Counted from the stretch's first letter, positions 45,663 to 54,990 are shown. The stretch: DNA of 64,000 nucleotides from Spirosoma aerolatum (GCF_002056795.1 NZ_CP020104.1:4659501-4723500), one strand, 5' to 3'. The notes: generated by a model not told the origin, from the letters alone. Program-made: numbers and translations.

Positions 45663-46004
45663 ATGGACGAATATGTTTTAGTGATGCGAAATGAGGATGG
45701 AAAAAACCTGGTTTCGCCCGAACAGATGCAAATCTGGATGAAACAAACGATGGACTGGATCGGCGGTATTGCTGCCCAAAACAAATTTGTATCGGGTACA
45801 GGGCTTCCGTTCGAAGATGCTCGTGTAGTACATCCCAACAATATCGTGACAAACGGCCCTTTTGGCGACATCAAGGAAACCATTGGCGGGTTCATTACCG
45901 TCAGAGCCGAATCGGTCGATGAAGCCGTTGAATTTGCCAAAGGGTGCCCCGTTTTACAGGGCGAAGGCAATAGTGTCGAAGTTCGAAGGGTGGCCAGTCG
46001 GTAA
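45663..46004 (+). CDS. YCII-related (DGPF) domain protein
   Basis: A 113-residue protein of the YciI/DGPF fold: YVLVMRNEDG near the start, then TNGPFGDIKETIGGFITVRA and AVEFAKGCPV, where the NGPFGD stretch is the DGPF signature. Genes of this type are typically next to ECF42 sigma factor genes, as here (the sigma gene starts 76 nt downstream). Its own activity is unknown. Confidence 0.88.
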   Translation: MDEYVLVMRNEDGKNLVSPEQMQIWMKQTMDWIGGIAAQNKFVSGTGLPFEDARVVHPNNIVTNGPFGDIKETIGGFITVRAESVDEAVEFAKGCPVLQGEGNSVEVRRVASR

Positions 46005-46016
46005 GCCCGGTACGCG

Positions 46017-46071
46017 GAGTGGGTGGCGTAAGTCCTTCTAAACTCCTTTCAATAGACAACGTCACCCACTC
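46017..46071 (+). terminator. Stem-loop between YCII and sigma genes
   Basis: Arms 46017-46029 and 46059-46071 match at 12 of 13 positions with a 29-nt loop. It lies in the 76-nt gap before the sigma gene ATG at 46081. It may attenuate transcription or act on translation; no T-run follows. Confidence 0.4.
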
Positions 46072-46080
46072 TATTACCCA

Positions 46081-47313
46081 ATGAATCAGGAAATAATACC
46101 CCATTTATTTCGAACTGAATTCCGAAAAATAGTAACGGTTCTGTGCAAACATTTTGGGATTGATCACATCGAAACAGCTGAAGATATTGCTAGTGATACG
46201 TTTCTTGCGGCCATCAACGTATGGACCTATAAAGGGATACCCGATAATCCAACCGCCTGGCTTTATACAGTAGCCAAACACAAAGCGACCAACTTCTGTG
46301 CCCGCTCCAAATCGTTCCAGGATAAGGTTTTGCCTTCGGTTGATACCGAACAGAGCTACCTGCCCGACATTGACTTATCGGACGACAACATACAGGATAG
46401 CCAGCTACAAATGTTGTTCGCCATCTGCCATCCGTCCATCCCGGCTGAATCCCAGATCGGTCTGGCTCTGCGTATTCTTTGCGGGTTCGGGATTGACGAA
46501 ATAGCCAATGCATTCCTGACTAATAAAGAAACCATCAATAAACGTCTGTTTAGAGCGAAAGAAAAATTACGACTCGAACAGGTACGCATCGAACTTCCAT
46601 CCGAATCGGCTATTGGCGAGCGTCTGGAAACCGTCCTGACAACCCTATACCTCCTTTTCAACGAAGGTTATTATTCCGAAAGTAAGGGTGCTGTACTTCG
46701 TGAAGACCTATGCGCCGAAGCGATGCGCCTGACTCAGCTACTAACAGAGAATAAGCGAACCAATCTCCCCTCTGTCAACGCGCTGCTTGCGTTGATGTGT
46801 TTCCATGCATCACGGTTCCCAGCCCGAAAGACTGCGCAGGGCGAACTCATTCTGTATCAGGACCAGGATGAAACCCAATGGGATTACACCTTAATTTCAA
46901 AAGGCGCTTATTACCTGCAACAGGCTTCGCAGGGCCATACGCTTTCCAAATACCATCTGGAAGCCAGCATTGCGTACTGGCATACCATCAAAACCGATAC
47001 GACCGAAAAATGGGAAGCCATTCTACAGCTTTATAACAACCTGTTGCAAATTTCGTATTCACCCATTGCCGCTCTCAACCGCACCTATGCGCTATCAAAA
47101 GCCAACAGCAACGAAGAAGCCATCCGCGAAGCCGAAAAACTTCAACTGACAAACAACCCGTATTACTTTACGCTGCTCGGTGAGCTATATAAAAGCATCG
47201 ACCCCAAAAAGGCCAGCGCGAATTTTGAACAAGCTCTACCATTGGCTAAAACACAGGCCGACAAGCATCTGATCGCTCAAAATCTCTTAAAAATAAATAA
47301 AAATTGTTTGTAG
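46081..47313 (+). CDS. ECF RNA polymerase sigma factor, ECF42-like with TPR-type extension
   Basis: A 410-residue sigma factor. Sigma region 2 is AEDIASDTFLAAINVWTYKGIP and region 4 is GFGIDEIANAFLTNKETINKRLFRAKEKL. The C-terminal ~220 residues are a helical extension (LNRTYALSKANSNEEAIREAE, PKKASANFEQALPLAK) with TPR-like repeats. This long extension and the adjacent YCII/DGPF gene are the marks of ECF42. No anti-sigma gene is nearby, which also fits, since the extension is believed to control activity in this group. Confidence 0.93.
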   Translation: MNQEIIPHLFRTEFRKIVTVLCKHFGIDHIETAEDIASDTFLAAINVWTYKGIPDNPTAWLYTVAKHKATNFCARSKSFQDKVLPSVDTEQSYLPDIDLSDDNIQDSQLQMLFAICHPSIPAESQIGLALRILCGFGIDEIANAFLTNKETINKRLFRAKEKLRLEQVRIELPSESAIGERLETVLTTLYLLFNEGYYSESKGAVLREDLCAEAMRLTQLLTENKRTNLPSVNALLALMCFHASRFPARKTAQGELILYQDQDETQWDYTLISKGAYYLQQASQGHTLSKYHLEASIAYWHTIKTDTTEKWEAILQLYNNLLQISYSPIAALNRTYALSKANSNEEAIREAEKLQLTNNPYYFTLLGELYKSIDPKKASANFEQALPLAKTQADKHLIAQNLLKINKNCL

Positions 47314-47406
47314 TTTCAGGCTTATGATGGCATTCTTTTGGGAGGATAGCCGCCATGAAATGATCCTGATAATTATTCTCAACCTCTTTTGAAACCCTTC
47401 TGAACC

Positions 47407-47808
47407 ATGCACCTATCAGCTAGTATCAAGAGCGCCTTCAACCAGCATCATATCGTCGTGCAAACCAACCACTCGGCAAAGACATTGTCCATGTCAACCA
47501 AGTCGACTGGGTTTGGCTCAGTTGTTAACGGGGGCGAACTACTCCTGCTCTCGCTGGCTACCTGCTTCTGCAATGACATTTATCGGGAAGCCAGTAAGCG
47601 AAACATAGCCATTTCGGCCGTAGACGTTACCGTTTCGGGCGAATTTGGTGCCGATGGCGAGCCTGGTTTCAACTTCACCTATAAAGCTCATGTCACATCC
47701 AATGCGTCTGCTGCCGAAATCGACGCGTTGATTCGACATACCGATCAAATCGCAGAAGTACACAACACCCTTCGAAAAGGAATATCGGTCAGGTTAATCA
47801 CCGTCTAA
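47407..47808 (+). CDS. OsmC-family peroxide reductase-like protein
   Basis: A 133-residue OsmC-fold protein. The conserved peroxidatic region is LATCFCNDIYREASKRN, containing two Cys close together, where family members have the active Cys; the second canonical Cys is less clear. Function in peroxide or thiol defence is a family inference. Confidence 0.85.
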   Translation: MHLSASIKSAFNQHHIVVQTNHSAKTLSMSTKSTGFGSVVNGGELLLLSLATCFCNDIYREASKRNIAISAVDVTVSGEFGADGEPGFNFTYKAHVTSNASAAEIDALIRHTDQIAEVHNTLRKGISVRLITV

Positions 47809-47868
47809 TCTGATCAATGGTTTGTATCCATATCTTGCGACGTTATTTTCGTATCCTTCTCCTTATTT

Positions 47869-48801
47869 ATGGCTTACAAACTTCTCCGTTACATCCTATA
47901 CAGCTACTTGAGCTGGCACCTCCTGGCATCTTCCATGAGTCAGGCCCAACCGACGAATCCTGTTAAAGCGATTTTTCCGGCCGACACCCGGTTTGTTCCG
48001 AACGTAGCCTATGCAGGCGATACCCTGAAAAAGCACCTGCTGGATATCTATCTACCAGCGAAGATGGCCGCCAATGCCCCATTGGTCGTGTGGGTACATG
48101 GGGGAGGCTGGATGGTCAACGATAAGTATGCCGACATGAGTTATATGAAAAACACGGTTCGGTCCATTTTGGAAAAGGGCTATGCGTTTGCCTCCATCGA
48201 CTACCGGCATAGCACCACAGCACCGTTTCCAGCTCAGATTCATGATTGCAATCAGGCGCTTGAATTTTTGTATCAGAACGCAGCCCAATACGGCTACGAC
48301 CGTAATCGCATTGCCCTGATGGGCTTTTCGGCAGGTGGTCATCTGGCTTCTTTACTTGCCTTAGCCAGTAACAACGCTATTGCCGACTTTTACCCCAACC
48401 GAAAAAAGCCGTCGTTTCGTATCAAAACAGTTATTGATTTTTACGGCCCTGCCGATTTACTGGCTATGACTCGCCGGGATGTCCCCCTGTCGGATACCGC
48501 CATTGCGACACCGGAAAGCCGTTTATTGGGTGCTTCTCCTCTCCTTCGTCCTGATCTGGCTAAGCGGGCCAGCCCTGTCACCTACATCGACAAAAACGAC
48601 CCACCTTTTCTAATCATTCAGGGAGAGAAAGATGAGTCGGTGCCCGCAGCCCAATCGGTCTTACTAAGTTCCTGGCTAACCCTTGCTCATGTAAAAAATC
48701 AACTGATCGTCGTGCCCGGAGCCCCCCATTACGGTGTTATGTTCGATAGTGAATATAATCGTCAGGCTATTTTTAGCTGGCTGGATACCTACCTTCGCTA
48801 A
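47869..48801 (+). CDS. Alpha/beta hydrolase (esterase/lipase-like), exported
   Basis: A 310-residue protein with an N-terminal hydrophobic leader (LLRYILYSYLSWHLLASSMSQAQ). The oxyanion motif is HGGGW, the nucleophile motif GFSAGGH, and the C-terminal His is in PGAPHYGVMFD, with Asp probably in EKDESVP. It belongs to the HSL/BD-FAE-like esterases. Some relatives deacetylate xylan or other sugars, but no substrate can be assigned. Confidence 0.9.
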   Translation: MAYKLLRYILYSYLSWHLLASSMSQAQPTNPVKAIFPADTRFVPNVAYAGDTLKKHLLDIYLPAKMAANAPLVVWVHGGGWMVNDKYADMSYMKNTVRSILEKGYAFASIDYRHSTTAPFPAQIHDCNQALEFLYQNAAQYGYDRNRIALMGFSAGGHLASLLALASNNAIADFYPNRKKPSFRIKTVIDFYGPADLLAMTRRDVPLSDTAIATPESRLLGASPLLRPDLAKRASPVTYIDKNDPPFLIIQGEKDESVPAAQSVLLSSWLTLAHVKNQLIVVPGAPHYGVMFDSEYNRQAIFSWLDTYLR

Positions 48802-48842
48802 GGTGGTGCGGAGTTGATGGTTATACATTTTATCGCTTTCTG

Positions 48843-49784
48843 ATGGCTTTTCGTATGTGTAGATGGGTATTTGCCTTGTGCAGTATACTCACACTGGCTT
48901 CCTGTAGCTCGTTCCGGCCTCAACCCATACCGGCCTTAACGACCAGTTATTGTGTGCCATCCGTACAGTATGCCTATGATACAACATACCTCCCCAAGCC
49001 GAATATCCAGGCTATTTTGCAAACAGATACGCTACTGAGTAAGCGGTATTCACAACATGATTTGCTGTTAGCCAATGCCATTGGCGTTTTACCACTTCTG
49101 CAACAGTTGGTTTTGCTGGAGAAAAACCCGGTATCAGACAATCGGCTAGCCATGCTTAGTATACGGCAAAAAATCCTCAATCGGTTTCTATTAGCCTCAA
49201 CGCAAATTGCCAGCCTGGCGGCTGAGCTGGATTGTGAAGGCGAACGCGCCGATCAGATCGCTACCTACCTGGACCAGCGAGACACCCGGCGCATTCGACG
49301 GTTAACTATTCTTTCAATCGTAATAGGGGCTGCCACTACCGTTGCAACCACTTTGCTAACCTCCGATAACACCAGCAAAGCAATTGGTATTAGTGGCGGT
49401 ATTGCGGGAGCTGGCTTTGGCGGTTTGGCAGCCTTTTCCTCCAATCGAACCGTCACATTCTGCCACCAACGTAATCTTTTAACCGACATCTGGCAGCAAG
49501 CCGATACGTCTTCCGTGTATCCGCCCATGATCTGGTATATACTAAATGAAAAATCGTTTAGCAATACCCATCAGGTTTCGATCCATTATACCATTCGCGA
49601 ACGCTGGAAAAATTACGTCCTCAGCCAGCTTTCTCCAGACCAGGAGCAACTATACTTTGGTGAGGGCGGTAATTATCAGGCTGATGATTTACACAACCGG
49701 GCCAATATGCTCAATCAGCTACAGTCGTCTATACGATCGATCAATCAGGATTTACAAAGTTTAGCCATTACAATGGCCAACTAA
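48843..49784 (+). CDS. Hypothetical lipoprotein with internal membrane segment
   Basis: A 313-residue protein. The start is a lipoprotein signal with lipobox LTLASC. Residues about 150-200 form a hydrophobic Gly/Ala-rich region (LTILSIVIGAATTVATTLL, then GISGGIAGAGFGGLAAF), unusual for a lipoprotein, and the rest is polar and helical. No family is recognised. Confidence 0.78.
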   Translation: MAFRMCRWVFALCSILTLASCSSFRPQPIPALTTSYCVPSVQYAYDTTYLPKPNIQAILQTDTLLSKRYSQHDLLLANAIGVLPLLQQLVLLEKNPVSDNRLAMLSIRQKILNRFLLASTQIASLAAELDCEGERADQIATYLDQRDTRRIRRLTILSIVIGAATTVATTLLTSDNTSKAIGISGGIAGAGFGGLAAFSSNRTVTFCHQRNLLTDIWQQADTSSVYPPMIWYILNEKSFSNTHQVSIHYTIRERWKNYVLSQLSPDQEQLYFGEGGNYQADDLHNRANMLNQLQSSIRSINQDLQSLAITMAN

Positions 49785-49804
49785 TTCATTACTGGCGAAT
49801 CAGT

Positions 49805-52207
49805 TCAGTGGAGCACGGTCAGTTGCCCTCGGTATATATGAGCAAGCGGATCATTACCCGTTTTGATCTGATAGGTGTATACTCCTGTTTGTACCAATTG
49901 CTGTTTGTAGGTACCATCCCAGGGCTGGGCATATCCTTTCGAGTAGAAAATCAGCTCGCCCCATCGATTAAAAACAGACACTTCACACTGAGGAAACGCA
50001 CTGATATTGGAAAGCAGCCACACGTCGTTATTCCCATCGGCATTGGGTGAAAAGGCGGTTGGAATGTAAAGCGGGGTCGACACATCGACTAGTACCGAAA
50101 AGATTGTTGTACATCCTTCTGCACTGGTTACCGTTACCTGATAGGTTGTGGTTTCGGCAGGGCTGGCCGTAGGACTGGCAACAGTCGGCTGATCAAGCGA
50201 AGTAGGTGGTTCCCATTGGTAGGTTCTGATTGGCTGATCAGCTTGAGTCAACAACTGAACACTGCCTCCCCGAGTCATGGTATAGCGCGTCTGGCCTGAT
50301 ACGTTCGGACTGGCAACGACCTCTACCCGTTGGCTCGTCCGCGTCTGGCAAACCGTATCTGAAACGACGGTGTACGTAAGTTGATACGTACCGGCACCAA
50401 CCGATTTCGGATCAAACCGAGTACCTGATACACCGGGCCCATCGAAGGTGCCTCCCACAGGTTGCCCCCGCAGGGTGACCACATTACTGCTGTTGGCACA
50501 AATCGGCGGAATCGAATCAAATAACACAGTCGGGCGCTCATAGCGGTTCACATTAATCGGAGCAGAAAGTGCAGCACAGCCAGTTGAGGCCATAACAGTA
50601 ACCTGATAAGTCCCGGATTGTCGAACAGTCAGCAAGGCGGTAGTATCCGAAAGCTTTGCACCGTTTCGTTGCCACAGATAGCGATCTCCAATCTGACGGT
50701 TGACGGTTAGCGTGGTTGAGTCATCGGCACAAAACGACAGTCTGGGTGCTTTGATGGTTGCATCGGGCTTGGGATTAATCGTAATACGGGCCGTATCAGT
50801 TCCATCGCAAACGGCATTGGCCGGTTTTGCCAGCACACTATAAACGCCTGACTGATAAACGCCTAAAATGGCCTGTCTGGCCCCATCTATGTCTTTACCA
50901 TCCTGCTGCCACTGGTACTGATAATTTGACTGCCCTGCCGCTTCCAGCCTGATCGTGTCACCTGTGCAATAGGGCTCCGGGGAAGTTATTCCGATCTTTA
51001 CGGCTGGCGCTGTTACATATGTAACCTTCACGGCCTGCGACGTAGTATCATTGGCGCAGGAATTTGCCAGACTTTTTACAACCGTATACATACCCGGAAC
51101 CCGTACTTGCAGCGTATCTGATGTAGCTCCCCGGATATTTTCACCATCTTTTTGCCATTGATACGCCCAATCAGAATTAGCCTCAACAGACAAGACCAGC
51201 GGCTGACTTCCGCACCAGACCAGGTCGGATGCCTCTTTCCCATTTGCCAGCACTACGGCGGCTGGGGGGGTATTTTTTGAGCAGTCGACTACAGGAAGTT
51301 GAAAATCCCGACGAACGACTCCGATCCGTTCTCCATTCCGAAATTCTTCGCATTGCACCGTAAATAGAAATAGGCCTTCTTTCGAGGCACGCACAGTCAA
51401 TTGGCCCGTTGTTGGATTGATGGTCAAAGGAGGATTACCGGGTATGATATTCGACAGACTATAGCCAGGCGCCCATGTTATCGTTGGGTAACTGGCCTTG
51501 GGTGAATCATCGAAATCAGTTGGGGCTGTACTCGTTGTATATCCGTTCAGTGGTGTAACGAGCGAATACCGAAGCTGGTCACCATCCGCATCTGTAGCCC
51601 CTACATCAAACGTAAACGGATTATTGATACAGATATAATCACCATTGGGAAATTTAAACACTGGTGACGAATTAGTAACCGTAACCCCTGAACGAGTCAT
51701 GGGTGGAAACTCCAGGTAAAAGGCCATAGCTACCCCGGTCAGCAGGGTAGTATTCACATTGGTCAGTGCATCATTACGACAACAACGTTCCCAAACCATA
51801 TAATAACCACCGGGATCATTATATACACTAGGATTAAACTGATAGGTTGCGTAATAGCGGGCCTGAGTAAAACTAAGTTGCCGCAAGGTAGCACAGGCCA
51901 CATTATCGAACGTAAGTGGAAGAGTTTCCTGTAACGGTACTTGTACTTTCTGAATTAATACCGGGTTTTGTTTCCGGTAGATTCGTAAGATAACAGACTC
52001 ATCCTGATTACCGGGAACCGATTGAGTAGCATCCCAATATTGAGTCAATTGCAGGCGAAATAAACCAGGTGTTCCTCTTATCGCTTGCATACTAACATCC
52101 CCTCCGATAATATGAGATGCCAACACAATTACGGGCATCTGGCATATCACCATCAATCCTAACCACAAGGCTAGACGCCAGTCGCCCTTTCTTCTTCCAT
52201 CGCACAT
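49805..52207 (-). CDS. Secreted adhesin-like protein with T9SS type B sorting domain
   Basis: An 800-residue secreted protein. After an N-terminal signal (LALWLGLMVICQMPVIVLA), a long N-terminal region follows and then repeated Ig-like/PKD-type modules (residues about 340-700), for example QWQKDGENIRG and QWQQDGKDIDG, showing internal repeats. The C-terminus has the gliding-motility-type sorting domain: PTAFSPNADGNNDVW, then NRWGELIFYSKGY and WDGTYKQQLVQTGVYTY. ATG at 52207 is preferred to a TTG at 52249. Cell-surface or matrix role is inferred. Confidence 0.92.
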   Translation of the reverse strand: MCDGRRKGDWRLALWLGLMVICQMPVIVLASHIIGGDVSMQAIRGTPGLFRLQLTQYWDATQSVPGNQDESVILRIYRKQNPVLIQKVQVPLQETLPLTFDNVACATLRQLSFTQARYYATYQFNPSVYNDPGGYYMVWERCCRNDALTNVNTTLLTGVAMAFYLEFPPMTRSGVTVTNSSPVFKFPNGDYICINNPFTFDVGATDADGDQLRYSLVTPLNGYTTSTAPTDFDDSPKASYPTITWAPGYSLSNIIPGNPPLTINPTTGQLTVRASKEGLFLFTVQCEEFRNGERIGVVRRDFQLPVVDCSKNTPPAAVVLANGKEASDLVWCGSQPLVLSVEANSDWAYQWQKDGENIRGATSDTLQVRVPGMYTVVKSLANSCANDTTSQAVKVTYVTAPAVKIGITSPEPYCTGDTIRLEAAGQSNYQYQWQQDGKDIDGARQAILGVYQSGVYSVLAKPANAVCDGTDTARITINPKPDATIKAPRLSFCADDSTTLTVNRQIGDRYLWQRNGAKLSDTTALLTVRQSGTYQVTVMASTGCAALSAPINVNRYERPTVLFDSIPPICANSSNVVTLRGQPVGGTFDGPGVSGTRFDPKSVGAGTYQLTYTVVSDTVCQTRTSQRVEVVASPNVSGQTRYTMTRGGSVQLLTQADQPIRTYQWEPPTSLDQPTVASPTASPAETTTYQVTVTSAEGCTTIFSVLVDVSTPLYIPTAFSPNADGNNDVWLLSNISAFPQCEVSVFNRWGELIFYSKGYAQPWDGTYKQQLVQTGVYTYQIKTGNDPLAHIYRGQLTVLH

Positions 52208-52433
52208 AGCATCTGTAGCAGATTTCGCGATACCCGTTCCGGTAGTCAATGAATACTGAATGTACGCATACTAACAAAATAGCCCATCAAACGGCTAAAT
52301 ATGTTATCATATGGAATACTTCAAATACACAATTGCTACCTAACTGCTACATTATACAACTTCAAATATACCTTTTATGCAATTTTACACCTTTAAAGAA
52401 AGCAAGATGGATCAATAGAAAACGTTCCGATTC

Positions 52434-52559
52434 CTATTTAGAAAGAATACCCTTGGCGATAAGATAAGGGATGATAAGCCACAAAAGGCCCTTGATCAGA
52501 AAGAAGAGAAACCCCAGCCAGCCAACTCGTTTAAGCCAATATCTGAACCGTTCATGCAT
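52434..52559 (-). CDS. 41-residue single-span membrane peptide
   Basis: ATG at 52559, TAG at 52434-52436. The product begins MHERFRYWLKRVGWLGFLF and contains a clear helix (FLFFLIKGLLWLIIPYLIA) with a basic end. The KRxGxxGFLFFLIKGLLWL pattern is familiar from small Bacteroidota membrane proteins, so it is likely genuine. It is upstream of the T9SS cargo gene on the same strand, 226 nt away. Confidence 0.6.
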   Translation of the reverse strand: MHERFRYWLKRVGWLGFLFFLIKGLLWLIIPYLIAKGILSK

Positions 52560-52859
52560 ACCGTAAAGATAGACATTTCCGAATTCTTTCTCCGCTAGAC
52601 GCTATTCTCACGAGTAAATCGACCCTATACAAATATTGGTCATGGATTGGAACTTGTATGCTGCTCAATCACATACACATATAGCCTTATCAAAGGTTTA
52701 TAGATTTCAAACTTTAGGAACTAATCAAAGCTATGAACGGAACAAATGCCATATTCCTGCATACTAATTTTGACGTGCTGAGCGCTAGAAGAGTAGTGTT
52801 GATCTAGACATAAGTGACCTAGTCGGACAATTCGCCCGAAAACCCTAGTTAGTACCAGT
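52560..52859. other. Intergenic region
   Basis: No credible gene. A minus-strand open frame crosses part of it, but it is antisense to the small gene at 52860 and has no domain. AT-rich upstream sequence could hold the promoter for the gene at 52860, but no clear TAnnTTTG box was found. Confidence 0.5.
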
Positions 52860-53081
52860 ATGAGCGAGAAAACCGGAGTTAAGACACAAGCCAAATTTTG
52901 CAAACAGGATTTTTTGACGATGTACGACAGGGTTTCTATCGAGGTATTTGAATCGTGGATTGAGAAGATAAAGCAGGAGATTGGTTGGAAAGCGAAAGGT
53001 AAACAGGTATTCCCGCCCAGAGTAGCCCAGCGAATCATTGAACACATCGGCCAACCGATTAGCCTGAAAGTGTTAAACTAA
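52860..53081 (+). CDS. Small helix-turn-helix-like protein
   Basis: A 73-residue protein. The segment KQDFLTMYDRVSIEVFESWI resembles the short HTH of small Bacteroidota proteins with a KxxLAxxYxVSxxTFxxWI pattern, followed by KGKQVFPPRVAQRIIEHIGQP. A DNA-binding function is plausible. It ends 11 nt before a perfect terminator hairpin, supporting transcription. Two overlapping minus-strand frames look like shadows. Confidence 0.7.
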   Translation: MSEKTGVKTQAKFCKQDFLTMYDRVSIEVFESWIEKIKQEIGWKAKGKQVFPPRVAQRIIEHIGQPISLKVLN

Positions 53082-53091
53082 TCATATTTTT

Positions 53092-53132
53092 AAAATGCAA
53101 ACGGTGGCTCATTTGGCCACCGTTTGCATTTT
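53092..53132. terminator. Strong bidirectional terminator
   Basis: A perfect 17-bp stem (53092-53108 with 53116-53132) with a 7-nt loop, flanked by A and T runs on both sides, lies between convergent genes. Confidence 0.92.
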
Positions 53133-53228
53133 GTCTCATTTCCAGACGGGGTTTATAACTATGAACTATGTTAAGGGAATAATCAATAATTACTCTACTC
53201 CAATAAATCCTTCACTATAGAAAGAAGA

Positions 53229-53792
53229 CTATTTTTTGACTAGATCGATTTGGTTGATGCCTCGGTTCAAACCCTGCCAAGTCATTCCCTCTGGTCTAGT
53301 ATCGAGAGCAAACGTTTCTAAGAGTAGACCGATTTGTTGCAGGAAATAAGCCTCTTTCTCAGTCGGACCCGAGTAGCCGACTGGGAAATTATACTCGAGC
53401 AGAAAATATGCTTTAGGGCCCTTCTGATTAAAAATCCAAGGTCCAGCTAACAAATCAAACCGGATTGGATAGGTTTTAACCCCATATTGTATAGTTCCCT
53501 CATAGCGATCACGAGTCAGGTTATTTTGTACTAAAGCACGCGCCAGCGTAAGAGTAGCAAAGCTGGTTAGGGTCGTATCGCGCTTGATATTAAGCTCATT
53601 TTGGAAAGTACTGTTTTGATACTTAATCTGAAGCTGCCTCATGCTCCACGTGCCTGTCAGCTGAGGCACTAATTCTTTCATGAGTTGAATACTAGCTTGA
53701 TCATTGTCCATCTTAGGACTGACAGATTTGTCCGACGAACATTGAACAAAGACAGTGAGAGTAAGCAAGCTTATCCAAAGAAAATTTTTCAT
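53229..53792 (-). CDS. Hypothetical lipoprotein
   Basis: A 187-residue protein. The N-terminus MKNFLWISLLTLTVFVQC is a lipoprotein signal with Cys at 18. The remainder is beta-rich and includes TGTWSMRQLQIKYQN, but no family is recognised. ATG at 53792 is preferred to an upstream start at 53828. It stands alone on the minus strand with terminators on its 3' side. Confidence 0.72.
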   Translation of the reverse strand: MKNFLWISLLTLTVFVQCSSDKSVSPKMDNDQASIQLMKELVPQLTGTWSMRQLQIKYQNSTFQNELNIKRDTTLTSFATLTLARALVQNNLTRDRYEGTIQYGVKTYPIRFDLLAGPWIFNQKGPKAYFLLEYNFPVGYSGPTEKEAYFLQQIGLLLETFALDTRPEGMTWQGLNRGINQIDLVKK

Positions 53793-53866
53793 AGTAATTC
53801 TGTTGGAAAGGTTGTTGTATAAGTGCAATTACGTAAGCCTGGGCCTAATAACATCAGTTAGTCAAT

Positions 53867-54232
53867 TCATTTTACCGCTTTACTTCTCCGCCGTAAAACA
53901 TAATGGCGAGAAGCATCAGGGGAGGGTACATACACGTTTACTAACTCCCAACCGTTTTTATAAATATAGTTCAGCGCTTCAACTACAGAGGCAAAACGTA
54001 CCCCTTCATGATCCTTAACGGGCTTCAAGAACTCGCTTGATTTATTAGCAGTATAATTCCGGCCAAAATCAATCCAGACACTAGCTTCCCAGGTAGATCG
54101 ATTAAAGCCAATTAACTCAATGTACTGAATATCCAGACTGTCAACATTAATGCTCCCTACCATAATTTGAGCTTTCGCAGTCCCTACGCCAACCAACCAG
54201 CAGGTTAAAATGGCTAAAAGTATTGCCTTCAT
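53867..54232 (-). CDS. Small exported hypothetical protein
   Basis: A 121-residue protein with a signal peptide (AILLAILTCWLVGVGTAKAQ). The mature part includes FASVVEALNYIYKNGWELVNVYV, common in small secreted Bacteroidota proteins of unknown role, and ends in a basic tail (RHYVLRRRSKAVK). Confidence 0.75.
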   Translation of the reverse strand: MKAILLAILTCWLVGVGTAKAQIMVGSINVDSLDIQYIELIGFNRSTWEASVWIDFGRNYTANKSSEFLKPVKDHEGVRFASVVEALNYIYKNGWELVNVYVPSPDASRHYVLRRRSKAVK

Positions 54233-54424
54233 TCTCTCGTCACAAACTAGATCTGACCAGTTCTATAATCTGTTATATGTAAAGCTAACTAAAAAAGTTG
54301 TCAGAAAGTCCTACCCGAAAAACGGCCCTATTGTCTCAATGCCCTTAGAAAGTCCTCAAAAAATTGTCGAATAGCCTTACTGGTTTCCCTTTACAGTAAG
54401 TTAGGGTGATATAATATTCACCTA

Positions 54425-54925
54425 TTATTTTCTTCGTTTCTTTCGGACAACTAATTCGCGATAACCAAAGGTTGGATCGACTTCCCGGCCATATGTCAGG
54501 TCTGTCATCACTCCTATAACAATTTCGGCGGTTGTGTAGATTGTACAGCCATCTAGCAGGTGTCCTCCGATAGTGCGGCCTGTCGAATCTGATACAGAAA
54601 GATGTAAATGGCCCCCCCCCGTCGACAGTGTGCCAACCAACGAAACAATTTCAAAATGCCCCTGCCATACAGTGGGTTCACTTTGATTAGCTAACCGCAG
54701 AGCCACACGGGTAAGGCTTCCAACGCAAGTGATCATGGCCCCGGCTTCGATCCGTTGTTGTTGAACAACAGCTTCTAGCTCTTTTTTCAGATCCTGTCCA
54801 GGTCTTAATCTGAATGAGTATGTCTGCATAGTAGCTGATGCGACAGCATCTGTGTGAGCAGGTTGTGCATTTAGCATAGTTACACAAAAAATAAAGGAAA
54901 CGACCAGGAGATATCGCATTGCCAT
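54425..54925 (-). CDS. PPC/DUF296-domain protein with signal peptide
   Basis: A 166-residue protein. The PPC domain (about residues 30-160) reads QTYSFRLRPGQDLKKELEA, then GGGHLHLSVSD with the conserved His residues and GGHLLDGCTIYTTAEIVI. In plants this fold is linked to AT-hook DNA-binding proteins, while bacterial forms are stand-alone. Here a hydrophobic leader (YLLVVSFIFCVTMLNAQ) predicts export, so the protein is unlikely to bind DNA. The Gly-Gly-Gly before the His is encoded by a G9 tract. ATGs at 54925 and 54919 are both possible. Confidence 0.85.
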   Translation of the reverse strand: MAMRYLLVVSFIFCVTMLNAQPAHTDAVASATMQTYSFRLRPGQDLKKELEAVVQQQRIEAGAMITCVGSLTRVALRLANQSEPTVWQGHFEIVSLVGTLSTGGGHLHLSVSDSTGRTIGGHLLDGCTIYTTAEIVIGVMTDLTYGREVDPTFGYRELVVRKKRRK

Positions 54926-54944
54926 TTTGAGTTCTGATCAACAA

Positions 54945-54974
54945 AAAAACCGGGAGCGTTGGCCCCCGGTTTTT
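54945..54974 (-). terminator. Terminator hairpin
   Basis: A stem of 10 bp (54945-54954 with 54965-54974) and 10-nt loop directly follows the stop of the upstream minus-strand gene, with A/T runs on both sides. Confidence 0.8.
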
Positions 54975-54990
54975 GCGTAGTATTAGCGAA

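Noticed and set aside
52721..53047. Minus-strand frames antisense to the small HTH-like gene
   Set aside because: The plus-strand product has an HTH-like pattern and a terminator just after it; the antisense frames have neither.
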